Source of the DNA: Sulfurimonas sp.
Lineage (GTDB): Bacteria; Campylobacterota; Campylobacteria; Campylobacterales; Sulfurimonadaceae
Assembly (NCBI GenBank): GCA_021648465.1
Contig: JAKISR010000008.1
Span: 1 to 53,262 of the forward strand
Direction of reading: 5' to 3'
DNA: 53,262 bases
Shown: positions 34,695 to 43,474 of the stretch, piece after piece
Numbering within the stretch: the stretch's first letter is position 1
Layout of the letters: every line of letters begins with the position of its first letter
Made by a program: the position numbers and the translations under genes
The notes under the pieces: model-generated
The model's input: the letters and a program-made list of their open reading frames with translations, nothing else
The model's database searches: none
Told to the model about the DNA's origin: nothing

Positions 34695-35569
34695 GATGTA
34701 TAGCCTATTTTTTCTAAAAATGATTTATCTTTACTCCAACCTTTTTTTACAACAACTTGTAAATCAAGGTATGCTTTTTTCCCACTAAGGATCTCTATTT
34801 TTTCTCTAGAATATTTTCCAATTCTTTTTATACAATCACCACCTTTGCCAATTATAATTCCTTTTTGAGACTCTTTCTCTATAATAATAGTGGCAAAAAT
34901 TTTATCTATATTATTTTCTTCTTCAATAGCGTCTATTAAAACATCTGCTTCATAAGGTACTTCGTCACTAACATTTTCAAAAATTCCTTCTCTAATAAAG
35001 CCAGCATATATATCGCGAACAAGCTCACTTGTTAAATCATCTGGGTCATAAAGAAAAGGTGATTGGGGTAAATTTTTCGATATAACTTTAAGCAATTCAT
35101 TATGACCTATTTTCTTAGGAATTGCTATAGGTATAAGTGCTTCAAACTTATTTGAATATTGATTATATGAAGCAATTCTCTTAAACAGTTTATCTTGTTT
35201 AACTTGATCAATTTTACTAAGAACAATTATGTGCTTAACTCTATTGTTATTTAATTTTAAAAATTTTTCATAATGCTCAGTAGAGTCTGTAATTGGTGCA
35301 AGATAAACAATTAAATCACAATCTCCCATAGCCTTTAGAGCCTCATCAAGCATATATTTGTTTAAAATTTTCTCTCTCTCATGTAAACCAGGAGTGTCAA
35401 CAAAGATTATTTGTGTCTCTTCATGCATAACTATAGCATTTGATCTTTTTCTAGTAGCATTTGCTTTTTGAGAAACCATTGCTATATTTTCACCTAAGAG
35501 AGAATTCATAAGTGTGCTTTTACCAGCATTTGGTCGACCAATCAAAGATACAAAACCAGCTTTTGTCAT
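34691..35569 (-). CDS. era: GTPase Era
   Basis: A 292-residue GTPase required for 30S subunit maturation. G1 GRPNAGKST is at 11-19, G3 DTPG in IIFVDTPGLHE, G4 SKID, and a C-terminal KH domain has GIIIGKGGDCIKRIG. The Shine-Dalgarno AAGGTG lies upstream. It is preceded by a 95-base gap carrying three hairpins and overlaps csd6 by four bases. Confidence 0.95.
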   Translation of the reverse strand: MTKAGFVSLIGRPNAGKSTLMNSLLGENIAMVSQKANATRKRSNAIVMHEETQIIFVDTPGLHEREKILNKYMLDEALKAMGDCDLIVYLAPITDSTEHYEKFLKLNNNRVKHIIVLSKIDQVKQDKLFKRIASYNQYSNKFEALIPIAIPKKIGHNELLKVISKNLPQSPFLYDPDDLTSELVRDIYAGFIREGIFENVSDEVPYEADVLIDAIEEENNIDKIFATIIIEKESQKGIIIGKGGDCIKRIGKYSREKIEILSGKKAYLDLQVVVKKGWSKDKSFLEKIGYTS

Positions 35570-35592
35570 TTTTTCACCTTAGTGTTTTATTT

Positions 35593-35661
35593 ATAAGCAT
35601 TTTGCTTATCTTTAGTCGCCTCAGTGGCGAAAGTGAAGCAAAGAAGCTATGCTTCTTTGCT
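35593..35661 (-). other. Cluster of three hairpins between hslU and era
   Basis: Three inverted repeats lie in the 95-base gap: AGCAAAGAAGC/GCTTCTTTGCT (35637-35661, perfect 11-bp stem, loop TAT); TCGCC/GGCGA (35616-35630, loop TCAGT); and ATAAGCA/TGCTTAT (35593-35609, perfect 7-bp stem, loop TTT). No T tract follows any of them on either strand. They could be an RNA-processing or attenuation region splitting hslVU from era, or a small repeated element. Confidence 0.6.
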
Positions 35662-35664
35662 GGA

Positions 35665-36993
35665 CTATAATATATATCTAGATAAATCATCATTTTCAAT
35701 AATTACATCTAATTTTTCATGTACTAATTTTGAATTTATAATATATTCTTCACCTCTATGTTCATCGGCACAAAAGCTAATTTCTTCTAAAACTTTTTCA
35801 ATTACAGTATGAAGTCTTCTCGCTCCTATATTTTCTGTAATTTCATTAGTCTTATGAGCAAGTTTTGCTATTGCATGAATTGCCTCATCTTCAAAAATTA
35901 GCTTAACTCCTTCTACATTTAAGAGTGCTTCATATTGCTTAAGTAAAGAATTTTTTGTTTGTGTAAGTATCTTATAAAGAGTTTCTTCTGTTAAAGATTC
36001 AAGCTCAACTCTTAAAGGAAATCTACCTTGAAGCTCAGGAATCAAGTCACTCGGTTTAGTTAAGTGAAATGCACCAGCTGCTATAAATAAAATATGGTCA
36101 GTATTTATAACTCCATATTTTGTTGTTACGCTACTTCCTTCAACTATCGGTAATAAATCTCTTTGAACTCCCTCTTTAGAAGGATCATTTCTTCCTTGAG
36201 ATTTGGCACTAATAGCAATCTTATCTATTTCATCAAGAAATATAATTCCTCCGTCTTCAGCTCTTTTTAATGCTTCTGTATTAATATTTGTCATATCAAG
36301 AAGTTTTGAACTAGCTTCAACTCTTAAAAGGCTTTTTGCATCTTTAACACTCAATTCTTTTATATTATCTTCTTTATTTATTTGAGAAAATACTTTAGAG
36401 AATGATTCTTGCACCTTAGCCATTTCGGGTGGTAAACTTGTGTCATTAAATTCTATATGTATTTTTTGAATTTCAAGCTCAATGATTTTATCATCCATTT
36501 TTCCAGAGAGAACTTTTTTCTCCATAACTTCTAAAAGCCTTTGATAATCATCCTTTTTTGATTCACTTGCACTATCAGGAAGAGGTGGAAGAAGTTTTTC
36601 AACTATCTTATTTAAAATATAGTTTTCAATTTTTTCTTTATTTTCGTTCTCTTTTTCAGTTTTTACAATAGCAATAGAAGAGACAACTAGGTCTCGAACC
36701 ATAGATTCAACATCACGACCTACAAAGCCAACCTCTGTATATTTACTAGCTTCTACTTTGATAAAAGGAACTTTCATCATTTTTGCTAAGCGTCTTGATA
36801 TTTCAGTTTTACCAACGCCAGTAGAACCTATCATTAAAATATTTTTTGGCATCACTTCATCTTGAAGTTCTTGAGATAATTGCATTCTTCTATATCTAGT
36901 TCTCAGAGCAAGCGCAATAGTCTTTTTAGCATCTTTTTGAGATATTATATATTTATCAAGATATTCTACTGTCTCTTTTGGTGTTAAGTTCAC
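35665..36993 (-). CDS. hslU: HslU, ATPase/unfoldase of the HslVU protease
   Basis: A 442-residue AAA+ unfoldase. It starts with the HslU-specific MNLTPKETVEYLDKYIISQKDAKK, has Walker A GSTGVGKT at 56-63, the pore motif KYTEVGFVGRDVESM, the inserted I-domain, Walker B IIFLDEIDKI and a C-terminal domain ending in RYIL, the tail that docks into HslV. It overlaps hslV by four bases. Confidence 0.97.
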   Translation of the reverse strand: MNLTPKETVEYLDKYIISQKDAKKTIALALRTRYRRMQLSQELQDEVMPKNILMIGSTGVGKTEISRRLAKMMKVPFIKVEASKYTEVGFVGRDVESMVRDLVVSSIAIVKTEKENENKEKIENYILNKIVEKLLPPLPDSASESKKDDYQRLLEVMEKKVLSGKMDDKIIELEIQKIHIEFNDTSLPPEMAKVQESFSKVFSQINKEDNIKELSVKDAKSLLRVEASSKLLDMTNINTEALKRAEDGGIIFLDEIDKIAISAKSQGRNDPSKEGVQRDLLPIVEGSSVTTKYGVINTDHILFIAAGAFHLTKPSDLIPELQGRFPLRVELESLTEETLYKILTQTKNSLLKQYEALLNVEGVKLIFEDEAIHAIAKLAHKTNEITENIGARRLHTVIEKVLEEISFCADEHRGEEYIINSKLVHEKLDVIIENDDLSRYIL

Positions 36994-37535
36994 TTTTTGT
37001 CCTCATCTAATGTTAAAGTTTTAATATTATGATTTGTGTATATACATAAGTCAGCTGCTATACTTAAGCTCTCACGCACTAACTCTTCTTCATCTAGTTT
37101 TGTATGTTTTTTAAGTGCCCGTGCCGCTGAAATAGCATAGTTGCCACCACTTCCAATAGAAGCAATTTCTCCATCTTCAGGTTCTACAACATCCCCATTT
37201 CCAGTTAAGATAAAAATATGATTATTATTTAAAACTATCATCATTGCTTCAAGGCGGCGAAGAACTTTGTCTTTTCTCCAAGCTTTAGAAAACTCTATAA
37301 CAGATTTTAAGATATCACCTTTTTTATTTTCTAAAAATTCTTCAAACATATCAAAAAGATTAAAAGCGTCGGCTGTACTTCCTGCGAATCCAGCTAGAAT
37401 TTTACCTTTGTGAAGTGTTCTAATTTTTGTTGCATTACCCTTTAGTACACTATCTCCAAATGTAACTTGCCCATCGCCACCGATTACAGCTTTGTTTTTA
37501 CCTTTGTAAGCAAGTATTGTAGTCGCATCAAACAT
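36990..37535 (-). CDS. hslV: HslV, peptidase of the HslVU protease
   Basis: A 181-residue Thr protease related to proteasome beta subunits. The sequence MFDATTILAYKGKNKAVIGGDGQVT shows the catalytic N-terminal Thr preceded by a four-residue propeptide (MFDA) and not just Met, so removal is needed to free the nucleophile; I recall the same short propeptide in related Campylobacterota. The GSGGNYA motif is present. It is coupled to hslU. Confidence 0.96.
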   Translation of the reverse strand: MFDATTILAYKGKNKAVIGGDGQVTFGDSVLKGNATKIRTLHKGKILAGFAGSTADAFNLFDMFEEFLENKKGDILKSVIEFSKAWRKDKVLRRLEAMMIVLNNNHIFILTGNGDVVEPEDGEIASIGSGGNYAISAARALKKHTKLDEEELVRESLSIAADLCIYTNHNIKTLTLDEDKK

Positions 37536-37597
37536 ATTATTTATTTCCTTTTAATAAAGCTACACCTGTTTGTAAGATGAAATATTCCATATTTATA

Positions 37598-38044
37598 TCA
37601 TTCTCCCTGAACATCCACATGTAGAGTTGCATGCAGTCCATGACCAAGTTTAAGATCTAAATCATGTTCACCAATAGTTTTAATAGCAACTTTATTAGTG
37701 ATATGCTTCTTGTCTATCTCAATTTCATGTTGATCTTTAAGAGCATGCGCTACTTCATCTTTTGTTATAGCACCAAAAAGATGACCATTTTTACCAAGTT
37801 TTTTTGTAATAATTATTTCTGCTTTATCTAATTTTTGAGCAATATTTTTAAGAATTGAAATTTCATCTGCTAAATCTGATGCTTTTTGTTTCTCATCAGC
37901 TTTATGCTGAGCTAAAATTTCAGGAGTTGCATGTTTAGCAAATCCTTTACCAATTAAAAAATTTTTCCCATAACCATCTTTAACTTCTTTAACTTCACCT
38001 GATTTACCTAAACTTTTCACATCTTTAATTAATAATACTTTCAT
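37598..38044 (-). CDS. rplI: 50S ribosomal protein L9
   Basis: A 148-residue L9 with the typical N-terminal rRNA-binding domain (MKVLLIKDVKSLGKSGEVKEVKDGYGKNFLI), a long connecting helix (about 45-75) and a C-terminal domain (KLGKNGHLFGAITKDEVAHAL). Length is normal. It overlaps the upstream FTR-rhodanese gene by one base, and 62 bases separate it from hslV. Confidence 0.96.
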   Translation of the reverse strand: MKVLLIKDVKSLGKSGEVKEVKDGYGKNFLIGKGFAKHATPEILAQHKADEKQKASDLADEISILKNIAQKLDKAEIIITKKLGKNGHLFGAITKDEVAHALKDQHEIEIDKKHITNKVAIKTIGEHDLDLKLGHGLHATLHVDVQGE

Positions 38045-38793
38045 TATTTACCCTTTTGTCTTTTAATCTCACCATTGTATGAAACAATACCATTAGTTAA
38101 ATTTCCAATTTTACTAAATCCTGATTCTAGCAGAATTTTTGCACAGTAAGCACTTCTGCTACCAACATGACAATAAAGAATTATATTTTCATCTTTATTT
38201 AGTTTTTCACTATCCAGGGCTCTAAAAAAACTACTTGTCGGAATTAATTTATTAGTACCTTTTATATGACCCATTTTCCACTCCATATGTTCACGAACAT
38301 CCACAAGCTTAAAATTTATCATATTTAATTCTCTTGCTTCAAGAAGTGAGAGAATTTCATCACCATCTAGTTCATTTTTATCTACTAAAGTTTGAGCCTC
38401 TTTTTGTGTTAACCCATGAGAGTGTGTAGTAATAACTTTTTTAACTCCCATCTCTATTTTTTTATTTGTTGCAAACTCAGGAGTACAAAAAATTCCACAA
38501 TGACAAACACCATTTTCAGGAATTTCTTTTTCAATTGCAGGTTTACACGGGCAGATTCTATCATCAACACTTTTAGGTTTATCACCAGTATTATCTACCA
38601 TAAAACATGGACAAAATCTTTTTTTGTACATCATCTTATTGCGAGCAAGACCCATTTGTACACCCTCATTCACTTCTTCTTGAGGATTATATACCCAACC
38701 AAATTGGGCATTTACTTTATCAGTGAAAATTATAGTTTTTTCCAACTCAGCTTTAAACTCAGTAGAGTTCATATCAATCTTAATGATACTCAT
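38044..38793 (-). CDS. Ferredoxin-thioredoxin reductase catalytic domain fused to rhodanese
   Basis: A 249-residue two-domain protein. Residues about 10-110 carry the cysteine pattern of the FTR catalytic (beta) chain: C61-P-C63, C81-P-C83, C97-H-C99, plus C103, able to hold a 4Fe-4S cluster next to a redox disulfide. Residues about 125-249 form a rhodanese domain with active cysteine C208 in LYCHVGSRSA. The family logic suggests transfer of ferredoxin electrons to a disulfide or persulfide. No FTR variable chain is nearby. It lies between argG and rplI with one-base overlaps on both sides. Confidence 0.85.
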   Translation of the reverse strand: MSIIKIDMNSTEFKAELEKTIIFTDKVNAQFGWVYNPQEEVNEGVQMGLARNKMMYKKRFCPCFMVDNTGDKPKSVDDRICPCKPAIEKEIPENGVCHCGIFCTPEFATNKKIEMGVKKVITTHSHGLTQKEAQTLVDKNELDGDEILSLLEARELNMINFKLVDVREHMEWKMGHIKGTNKLIPTSSFFRALDSEKLNKDENIILYCHVGSRSAYCAKILLESGFSKIGNLTNGIVSYNGEIKRQKGK

Positions 38794-40004
38794 TATCTTC
38801 TTACTTTACCTTCAATTATAAAACGCAGAGCATTTAGTTTTATAAATCCTTCTGCATCTTTTTGATTATAAACTTCATCCTCTTCAAATGTTGAATATTC
38901 TTCATTAAATAGTGAAACATCAGAAGAACGACCCACTACCATAACGCTACCTTTATAAAGTTTAAGACGAACAGTTCCCTTAACATATTTTTGAGTTTTA
39001 TCAATCGCAGCTTGAAGCATTTCACGCTCAGGAGCAAACCAGAAACCATTATAAATTAATTTTGCATAACGAGGCATCATTTCATCTTTTAAGTGAGCTG
39101 CCTCACGGTCTAATGTGATAGATTCTATAGCACGATGAGCTTTAAGCATAATAGTTCCACCTGGAGTTTCATAACATCCACGAGCTTTCATTCCAACAAA
39201 ACGATTTTCTACTATGTCAACACGACCAATTCCATGAGTTCCACCTATTGTATTTAATGTTTTTAGCATGGTTGCTGGGCTTAATTCTTCACCATTAAGT
39301 GTGATAGGATCACCATTTTTATATTCAATTTCTATATATTGAGCTTTATCTGGTGCATTTTCAGGAGAATTTGACCATAACCACATTGACTCTTCAGGTT
39401 CAGCTGATGGATCTTCTAAAATCCCACCTTCATAAGAGATGTGAAGCAGATTTGCATCCATAGAGTAAGGTGATTTTTTACCTTTTTTCTCAATAGGGAT
39501 GTTATGTTCTTGGGCATATGCTAAAAGTTTTTCTCTTGAGTTTAAATCCCATTCTCTCCATGGAGCGATAATAGTTAGAGTTGAATCTTGAGCTAAATAA
39601 CCCATCTCAAAACGAACTTGGTCATTTCCTTTACCAGTAGCTCCATGACTTACACCATCAGCACCTGTAAGTTTTGCTATCTCTGCCTGTCTTTTAGCGA
39701 TAAGTGGACGAGCTATAGAAGTACCTAATAAATACTCACCTTCATAAATGGTATTTGCTCTAAACATAGGGAAAACAAAATCTTTTACAAATTCTTCTCT
39801 TAAATCATCAATAAAAATATTTTCAGGTTTTATTCCAAGTTCAATAGCTTTTTTACGAGCTGGTTCAAGCTCTTCATCTTGACCTAAATTAGCTGTAAAA
39901 GTTACAACTTCACACTTGTACTCATCCTGTAACCATTTCAAAATAATACTAGTATCTAATCCACCTGAATAAGCTAAAACTACTTTTTTAACCTCTTTTT
40001 TCAT
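38793..40004 (-). CDS. argG: Argininosuccinate synthase
   Basis: A 403-residue enzyme condensing citrulline and aspartate with ATP in arginine synthesis. The PP-loop AYSGGLDTS opens the protein, followed by GATGKGNDQVRFE and SMDANLLHISYEGG. ATG 40004 (MKKEVKKVVLAYSGG) is chosen; the TTG/ATG candidates upstream add residues not seen in the family. AAGGG lies eight bases before. It heads the long minus-strand gene series, sharing a one-base overlap with the FTR-rhodanese gene. Confidence 0.97.
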   Translation of the reverse strand: MKKEVKKVVLAYSGGLDTSIILKWLQDEYKCEVVTFTANLGQDEELEPARKKAIELGIKPENIFIDDLREEFVKDFVFPMFRANTIYEGEYLLGTSIARPLIAKRQAEIAKLTGADGVSHGATGKGNDQVRFEMGYLAQDSTLTIIAPWREWDLNSREKLLAYAQEHNIPIEKKGKKSPYSMDANLLHISYEGGILEDPSAEPEESMWLWSNSPENAPDKAQYIEIEYKNGDPITLNGEELSPATMLKTLNTIGGTHGIGRVDIVENRFVGMKARGCYETPGGTIMLKAHRAIESITLDREAAHLKDEMMPRYAKLIYNGFWFAPEREMLQAAIDKTQKYVKGTVRLKLYKGSVMVVGRSSDVSLFNEEYSTFEEDEVYNQKDAEGFIKLNALRFIIEGKVRR

Positions 40005-40120
40005 ATAAAAAACCCTTGTAAGCAAAATAATTGACGCGATTTTACTATAAAAAGTATTAAAAAATGGTTAGTGAAATAACTATGGTGCGTAAGTTATGTG
40101 AGAAATTTAGTAAATATAAA

Positions 40121-40143
40121 TTCAAAAAGGTAATTAAATTACC
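40121..40143 (-). terminator. Terminator of flaG
   Basis: The palindrome GGTAATTAAATTACC (40129-40143) overlaps the flaG stop codon; on the minus strand it is followed by TTTTTGAA, giving a stem of five to six pairs plus a T tract. It should isolate flaG from argG. Confidence 0.6.
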
Positions 40144-40528
40144 CTCTTGAATCAAATAACATTCCTGTTAATTCTTGCATTTTTGGAAGAAAATCTGCCG
40201 CTTCTGCTGCTGGGAAGCGTCTGATTAATTTACTTGTGTCAGATTCAACTACAGAAACAAAAAATACATCTTGTGCATCAACACCAAATCTTAAGTTTGT
40301 GTTCATTGGTAGCATCGCTTTGTTTAGTTGATCAACTAAATCTCTCACTTGCTCTTTAGTATTAATTTCACTTATTTGATTTGTAGAGTCTTGCTTTACT
40401 TCTTTTTGTATCTCTTTTACTACATCCATTTTTTGTGCTTGTTGTTGTACTTGAGTTGCTCTTCCTTGAGCCTCTTGTGAACTTACTTGTGATTGTTGTT
40501 GTTTTGCAACATTTGCTATGCCATCCAT
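40139..40528 (-). CDS. flaG: FlaG family flagellar protein
   Basis: A 129-residue protein. The glutamine-rich N-terminal half (KQQQSQVSSQEAQ) is likely disordered, and the C-terminal FlaG domain (about 62-129) contains LRFGVDAQDVFFVSVVESDTSKLIRRFP. FlaG affects filament length or flagellin assembly in Campylobacter and relatives. It is a single-gene unit with its own sigma-28-type promoter and terminator, away from other flagellar genes. Confidence 0.88.
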   Translation of the reverse strand: MDGIANVAKQQQSQVSSQEAQGRATQVQQQAQKMDVVKEIQKEVKQDSTNQISEINTKEQVRDLVDQLNKAMLPMNTNLRFGVDAQDVFFVSVVESDTSKLIRRFPAAEAADFLPKMQELTGMLFDSRG

Positions 40529-40584
40529 GACTTACTCCTTAACTTCTTTTTTTTAATTTTTAAAGAATATTATTACTACCTAGC

Positions 40585-40611
40585 ATATCGACATAATAAA
40601 AGATAACTTTA
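40585..40611 (-). promoter_or_regulatory. Sigma-28 (FliA) type promoter of flaG
   Basis: On the minus strand TAAA (complement of 40608-40611), 15 bases, then GTCGATAT (complement of 40585-40592) matches the flagellar consensus TAAA-N15-GCCGATAA in spacing and at six of eight -10 positions. It ends 56 bases before the flaG start codon. The gene downstream being flagellar supports the call. Confidence 0.75.
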
Positions 40612-40650
40612 ACAATACTATATATTTAATTTTATGCTAATCTTTTATAT

Positions 40651-41856
40651 ATGAATGAGTATATTAAATTATTAAAATCTAAACGAATATTAAGAGAGCT
40701 ATCTATAATTCAACTTATAGCGTATTTTGGGGCTTGGTTTAGCAATGTTGCTATATATACTTTGCTTCTAGATATGAAAGTTGGTGCAGAAATTATTGCA
40801 TTTGTCGCAATGCTTCACTTCTTATCTGGAGTAATTCAAGCTCCTATTTCTGGGTCTATTATAGATAGTGTAAAACCAAAAAAGCTTATGTTGATTTTGA
40901 TTGTTGTTGAAATATTTGCAACATTTTTTTTAATTTTTATTAATAGTATTTCAGATTTATGGCTTCTTTATATATTAATATTTATTAAGATGGCAGCAGC
41001 TTCTTTTTATTTTACTACAGAGATGTCTCTTTTGCCAAAAATACTAGATGGAGAAGATTTACAAAAAGCAAATGAGCTTCACTCTATTATTTGGTCATTA
41101 TCTTATACTTTTGGAATGGCACTTGGTGGTTTTGTTGTTTATTTATTTGGCGTGAAATTTGCATTTATTCTTGATGCTTTTATATTTGTAGTTTGTTTTA
41201 TACTACTTTATAAAGTAGAAATAAATGTAATTATAATAAAAAGTAATGAAAATTTACTTCAAATGATGAGTGATACATTTAGATATTTAAAAAAAACTCC
41301 TCAAGCAATGCATCTGATATTTATACACGCTTTTGTTGGCTTAACCGCATTTGATGCATTAGTTGCGTTAATGGTAGACCAATATTATGTTTCTGTAATA
41401 GCAATATCATTAGCATTAGGACTTTTACATGCTTCAAGGGCTTTAGGTTTAGTAATAGGTCCAATACTCCTTGGTCGGTGGATAAATAATAAAAGAGTTA
41501 CATATTTATTTATATTTCAAGGTTTGGCTGTTTGGTTATGGGCATTTATGATGGAGAATTTTTATCTTTCAATTCTTTCAAGTGTTATTGTTGGTCTTTT
41601 TACAACAACTCTGTGGTCTTACACATATACACTGCTTCAAAAAAATATAGAGCCTAAATACTATGGTAGAATAGTAGCATATAACGATATGTTGTTTTTA
41701 AGTTCAGCTGCTTTTACATCATTTATGATAGGTTTTTTAGCAACAAAAGATTATTCATTAGAGTTTATAACAGTGCTTATTGGTATAGGATTTATGTTAG
41801 GTGGAGTATACTTCGCTTGGATTTTAAAAAGTCAAAAGATTAAGGATATAACATGA
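40651..41856 (+). CDS. MFS transporter
   Basis: A 401-residue major facilitator protein with about 12 membrane segments. The N-half has the loop-2-like motif GSIIDSVKPKKLM, and the layout resembles the MFS_3/enterobactin-exporter-like group (FSNVAIYTLLLDM near the N-terminus). The substrate cannot be inferred. It is divergent from flaG and overlaps the next small membrane gene by four bases. Confidence 0.85.
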   Translation: MNEYIKLLKSKRILRELSIIQLIAYFGAWFSNVAIYTLLLDMKVGAEIIAFVAMLHFLSGVIQAPISGSIIDSVKPKKLMLILIVVEIFATFFLIFINSISDLWLLYILIFIKMAAASFYFTTEMSLLPKILDGEDLQKANELHSIIWSLSYTFGMALGGFVVYLFGVKFAFILDAFIFVVCFILLYKVEINVIIIKSNENLLQMMSDTFRYLKKTPQAMHLIFIHAFVGLTAFDALVALMVDQYYVSVIAISLALGLLHASRALGLVIGPILLGRWINNKRVTYLFIFQGLAVWLWAFMMENFYLSILSSVIVGLFTTTLWSYTYTLLQKNIEPKYYGRIVAYNDMLFLSSAAFTSFMIGFLATKDYSLEFITVLIGIGFMLGGVYFAWILKSQKIKDIT

Positions 41857-42104
41857 TAAGTTTTGCTTTACTTGGTGGGATACTTCTTAATATTGGTGCA
41901 TATTTAACATATAAAGGAAAGATTTATCAAGCTGTTATAGTTTATCTTTTTGCTGATGTATGTTGGATTATGATGGCTTATCAAAATGATGATTATACAG
42001 GTGCTTTTCTTATAGTAACAGGAACAATATTTGGATTTTTAGCATATCTGAAAATGAAAAATGGTGAAATGAAAAAGACTTTACACAAAGATGAGGAATT
42101 ATAA
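41853..42104 (+). CDS. Small membrane protein, unknown
   Basis: An 83-residue protein with three predicted membrane helices (about 2-17, 24-43 and 50-66) and a charged C-terminus (KMKNGEMKKTLHKDEEL). I do not recognise a family. It overlaps the MFS gene by four bases (ATGA), and its stop codon abuts the unusual beginning of the MATE reading frame, so the three are probably translated from one mRNA. Confidence 0.75.
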   Translation: MISFALLGGILLNIGAYLTYKGKIYQAVIVYLFADVCWIMMAYQNDDYTGAFLIVTGTIFGFLAYLKMKNGEMKKTLHKDEEL

Positions 42105-43426
42105 TTTTTCTAATCTCTAAAGATACAAAAAAAGTCTTCTCTATTGCAATCCCCGCTGCTTTAAAACACTTAGTTGATATTCTTCAAATTCTTATAGATA
42201 TGTTGATGGTTGGTATGGTTAGTGTATCAGCTCTAGCTGCTGTAGGTATGAGCATGCAGTTTATGATGATTATAAATGTACTAATGACACTTTATGTAGT
42301 TGGTGGCAATGCGCTAATATCCCGTTTTATTGGGCAAGGTAGAAAAAAGAGAGCATCCTCACTTTTATACTCACTTGGAGTTTTTGCAGTTATTTTATCA
42401 GTTTTTGTAACTATTGGTGGATATATGGGTAGTGAAACCATCTATAAAATTATGGGAGCAGAGGCTGAAGTAGTAAAACAAGGTTCACTATATTTTCAGA
42501 TACTCTCACTTGGGATAGTTGTTATTTTTATTGATAATTTATTATACAATGCACTCTCAGCTGCAGGAGATACTAAGAGTTCACTTTATATAAAACTTTT
42601 TTCAGCATGCATAAATGCTTTTTTAAATTATATTTTAATTTTTGGTAATTTTGGTTTTGAAGCGATGGGAATAGAGGGGGCTGCATATGCTACTGTTATT
42701 GCTTACTGTTTTAATGTTATGGCATATTTTATACTTCTTAAAAAACCTCACTCAAAGTTAAATTTAATTCCAATAATTAGAATAAGTGATCTTAAAAGAG
42801 TTTGGAATGTGGGATGGAGTGCAGCCCTTGATCGTGGAATTTCTAGTCTTTCTTTCTTAGTTTTTGTTTCAATTATAACATCTTATGGAACAGCAGAATT
42901 AGCTGGATATCAAGTTGGCCTTAGAATAGAAGGCATAGCATTTATGCCAGGATTTGGTTTTGCAATAGCAGCAATGGCACTAGTTGGACAAAATTTAGGT
43001 GCAAATAATAAAGAAAAAGCATATAAAATGGGTGTAATAAGTGGGCGAATTGCTTATATATTTATGGGAAGTGTTGGTTTTATACTTGTACTTTTTCCTG
43101 AATATTTAGTTGGTTTTTTTACAGAGGATAAAGCCACTATAGTAGTTGCTTCTTATTATCTTATTCTTGTAGGCTTAGCACAAATTCCACTGGCAATAAT
43201 GTTTGTTTACTCGGGTGCCTTAAGAGGGGCTGGTGCTACAAAAACTACTTTAAAAGTAAATGTTTTTTCACTTTGGGTTTTTAGAGTTATTCCTTCATAT
43301 ATAGCTTATGAAATGGGTTATGGAATAATTGTGATTTTTATAATTATGAATGTTGAAACATTAATAAAGGGGATAATATATTGGAAAATATACACTAAAG
43401 GAAAATGGTTAAATACAAAAGTTTAA
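42104..43426 (+). CDS. MATE family efflux protein, start unclear
   Basis: A MATE (MatE) exporter with about 12 membrane helices. The homologous reading frame runs from about 42104 (FLISKDTKKVFSIAIPAALKHLVDILQ) to 43426, about 440 residues, normal for the family. However, no ATG, GTG or TTG lies in this frame before ATG 42200, which would remove the first half of helix 1. Possible explanations are initiation at ATT 42104 six bases after GAGGA, or a one-base excess in the T5 run at 42105-42109, since removing one T joins ATG 42091 to the frame. Transport substrate unknown. Confidence 0.8.
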   Translation: MFLISKDTKKVFSIAIPAALKHLVDILQILIDMLMVGMVSVSALAAVGMSMQFMMIINVLMTLYVVGGNALISRFIGQGRKKRASSLLYSLGVFAVILSVFVTIGGYMGSETIYKIMGAEAEVVKQGSLYFQILSLGIVVIFIDNLLYNALSAAGDTKSSLYIKLFSACINAFLNYILIFGNFGFEAMGIEGAAYATVIAYCFNVMAYFILLKKPHSKLNLIPIIRISDLKRVWNVGWSAALDRGISSLSFLVFVSIITSYGTAELAGYQVGLRIEGIAFMPGFGFAIAAMALVGQNLGANNKEKAYKMGVISGRIAYIFMGSVGFILVLFPEYLVGFFTEDKATIVVASYYLILVGLAQIPLAIMFVYSGALRGAGATKTTLKVNVFSLWVFRVIPSYIAYEMGYGIIVIFIIMNVETLIKGIIYWKIYTKGKWLNTKV

Positions 43427-43474
43427 ACTGAAGTATAATTTAAAGCTAAGATATAAAAAGCTACAATTATACTT

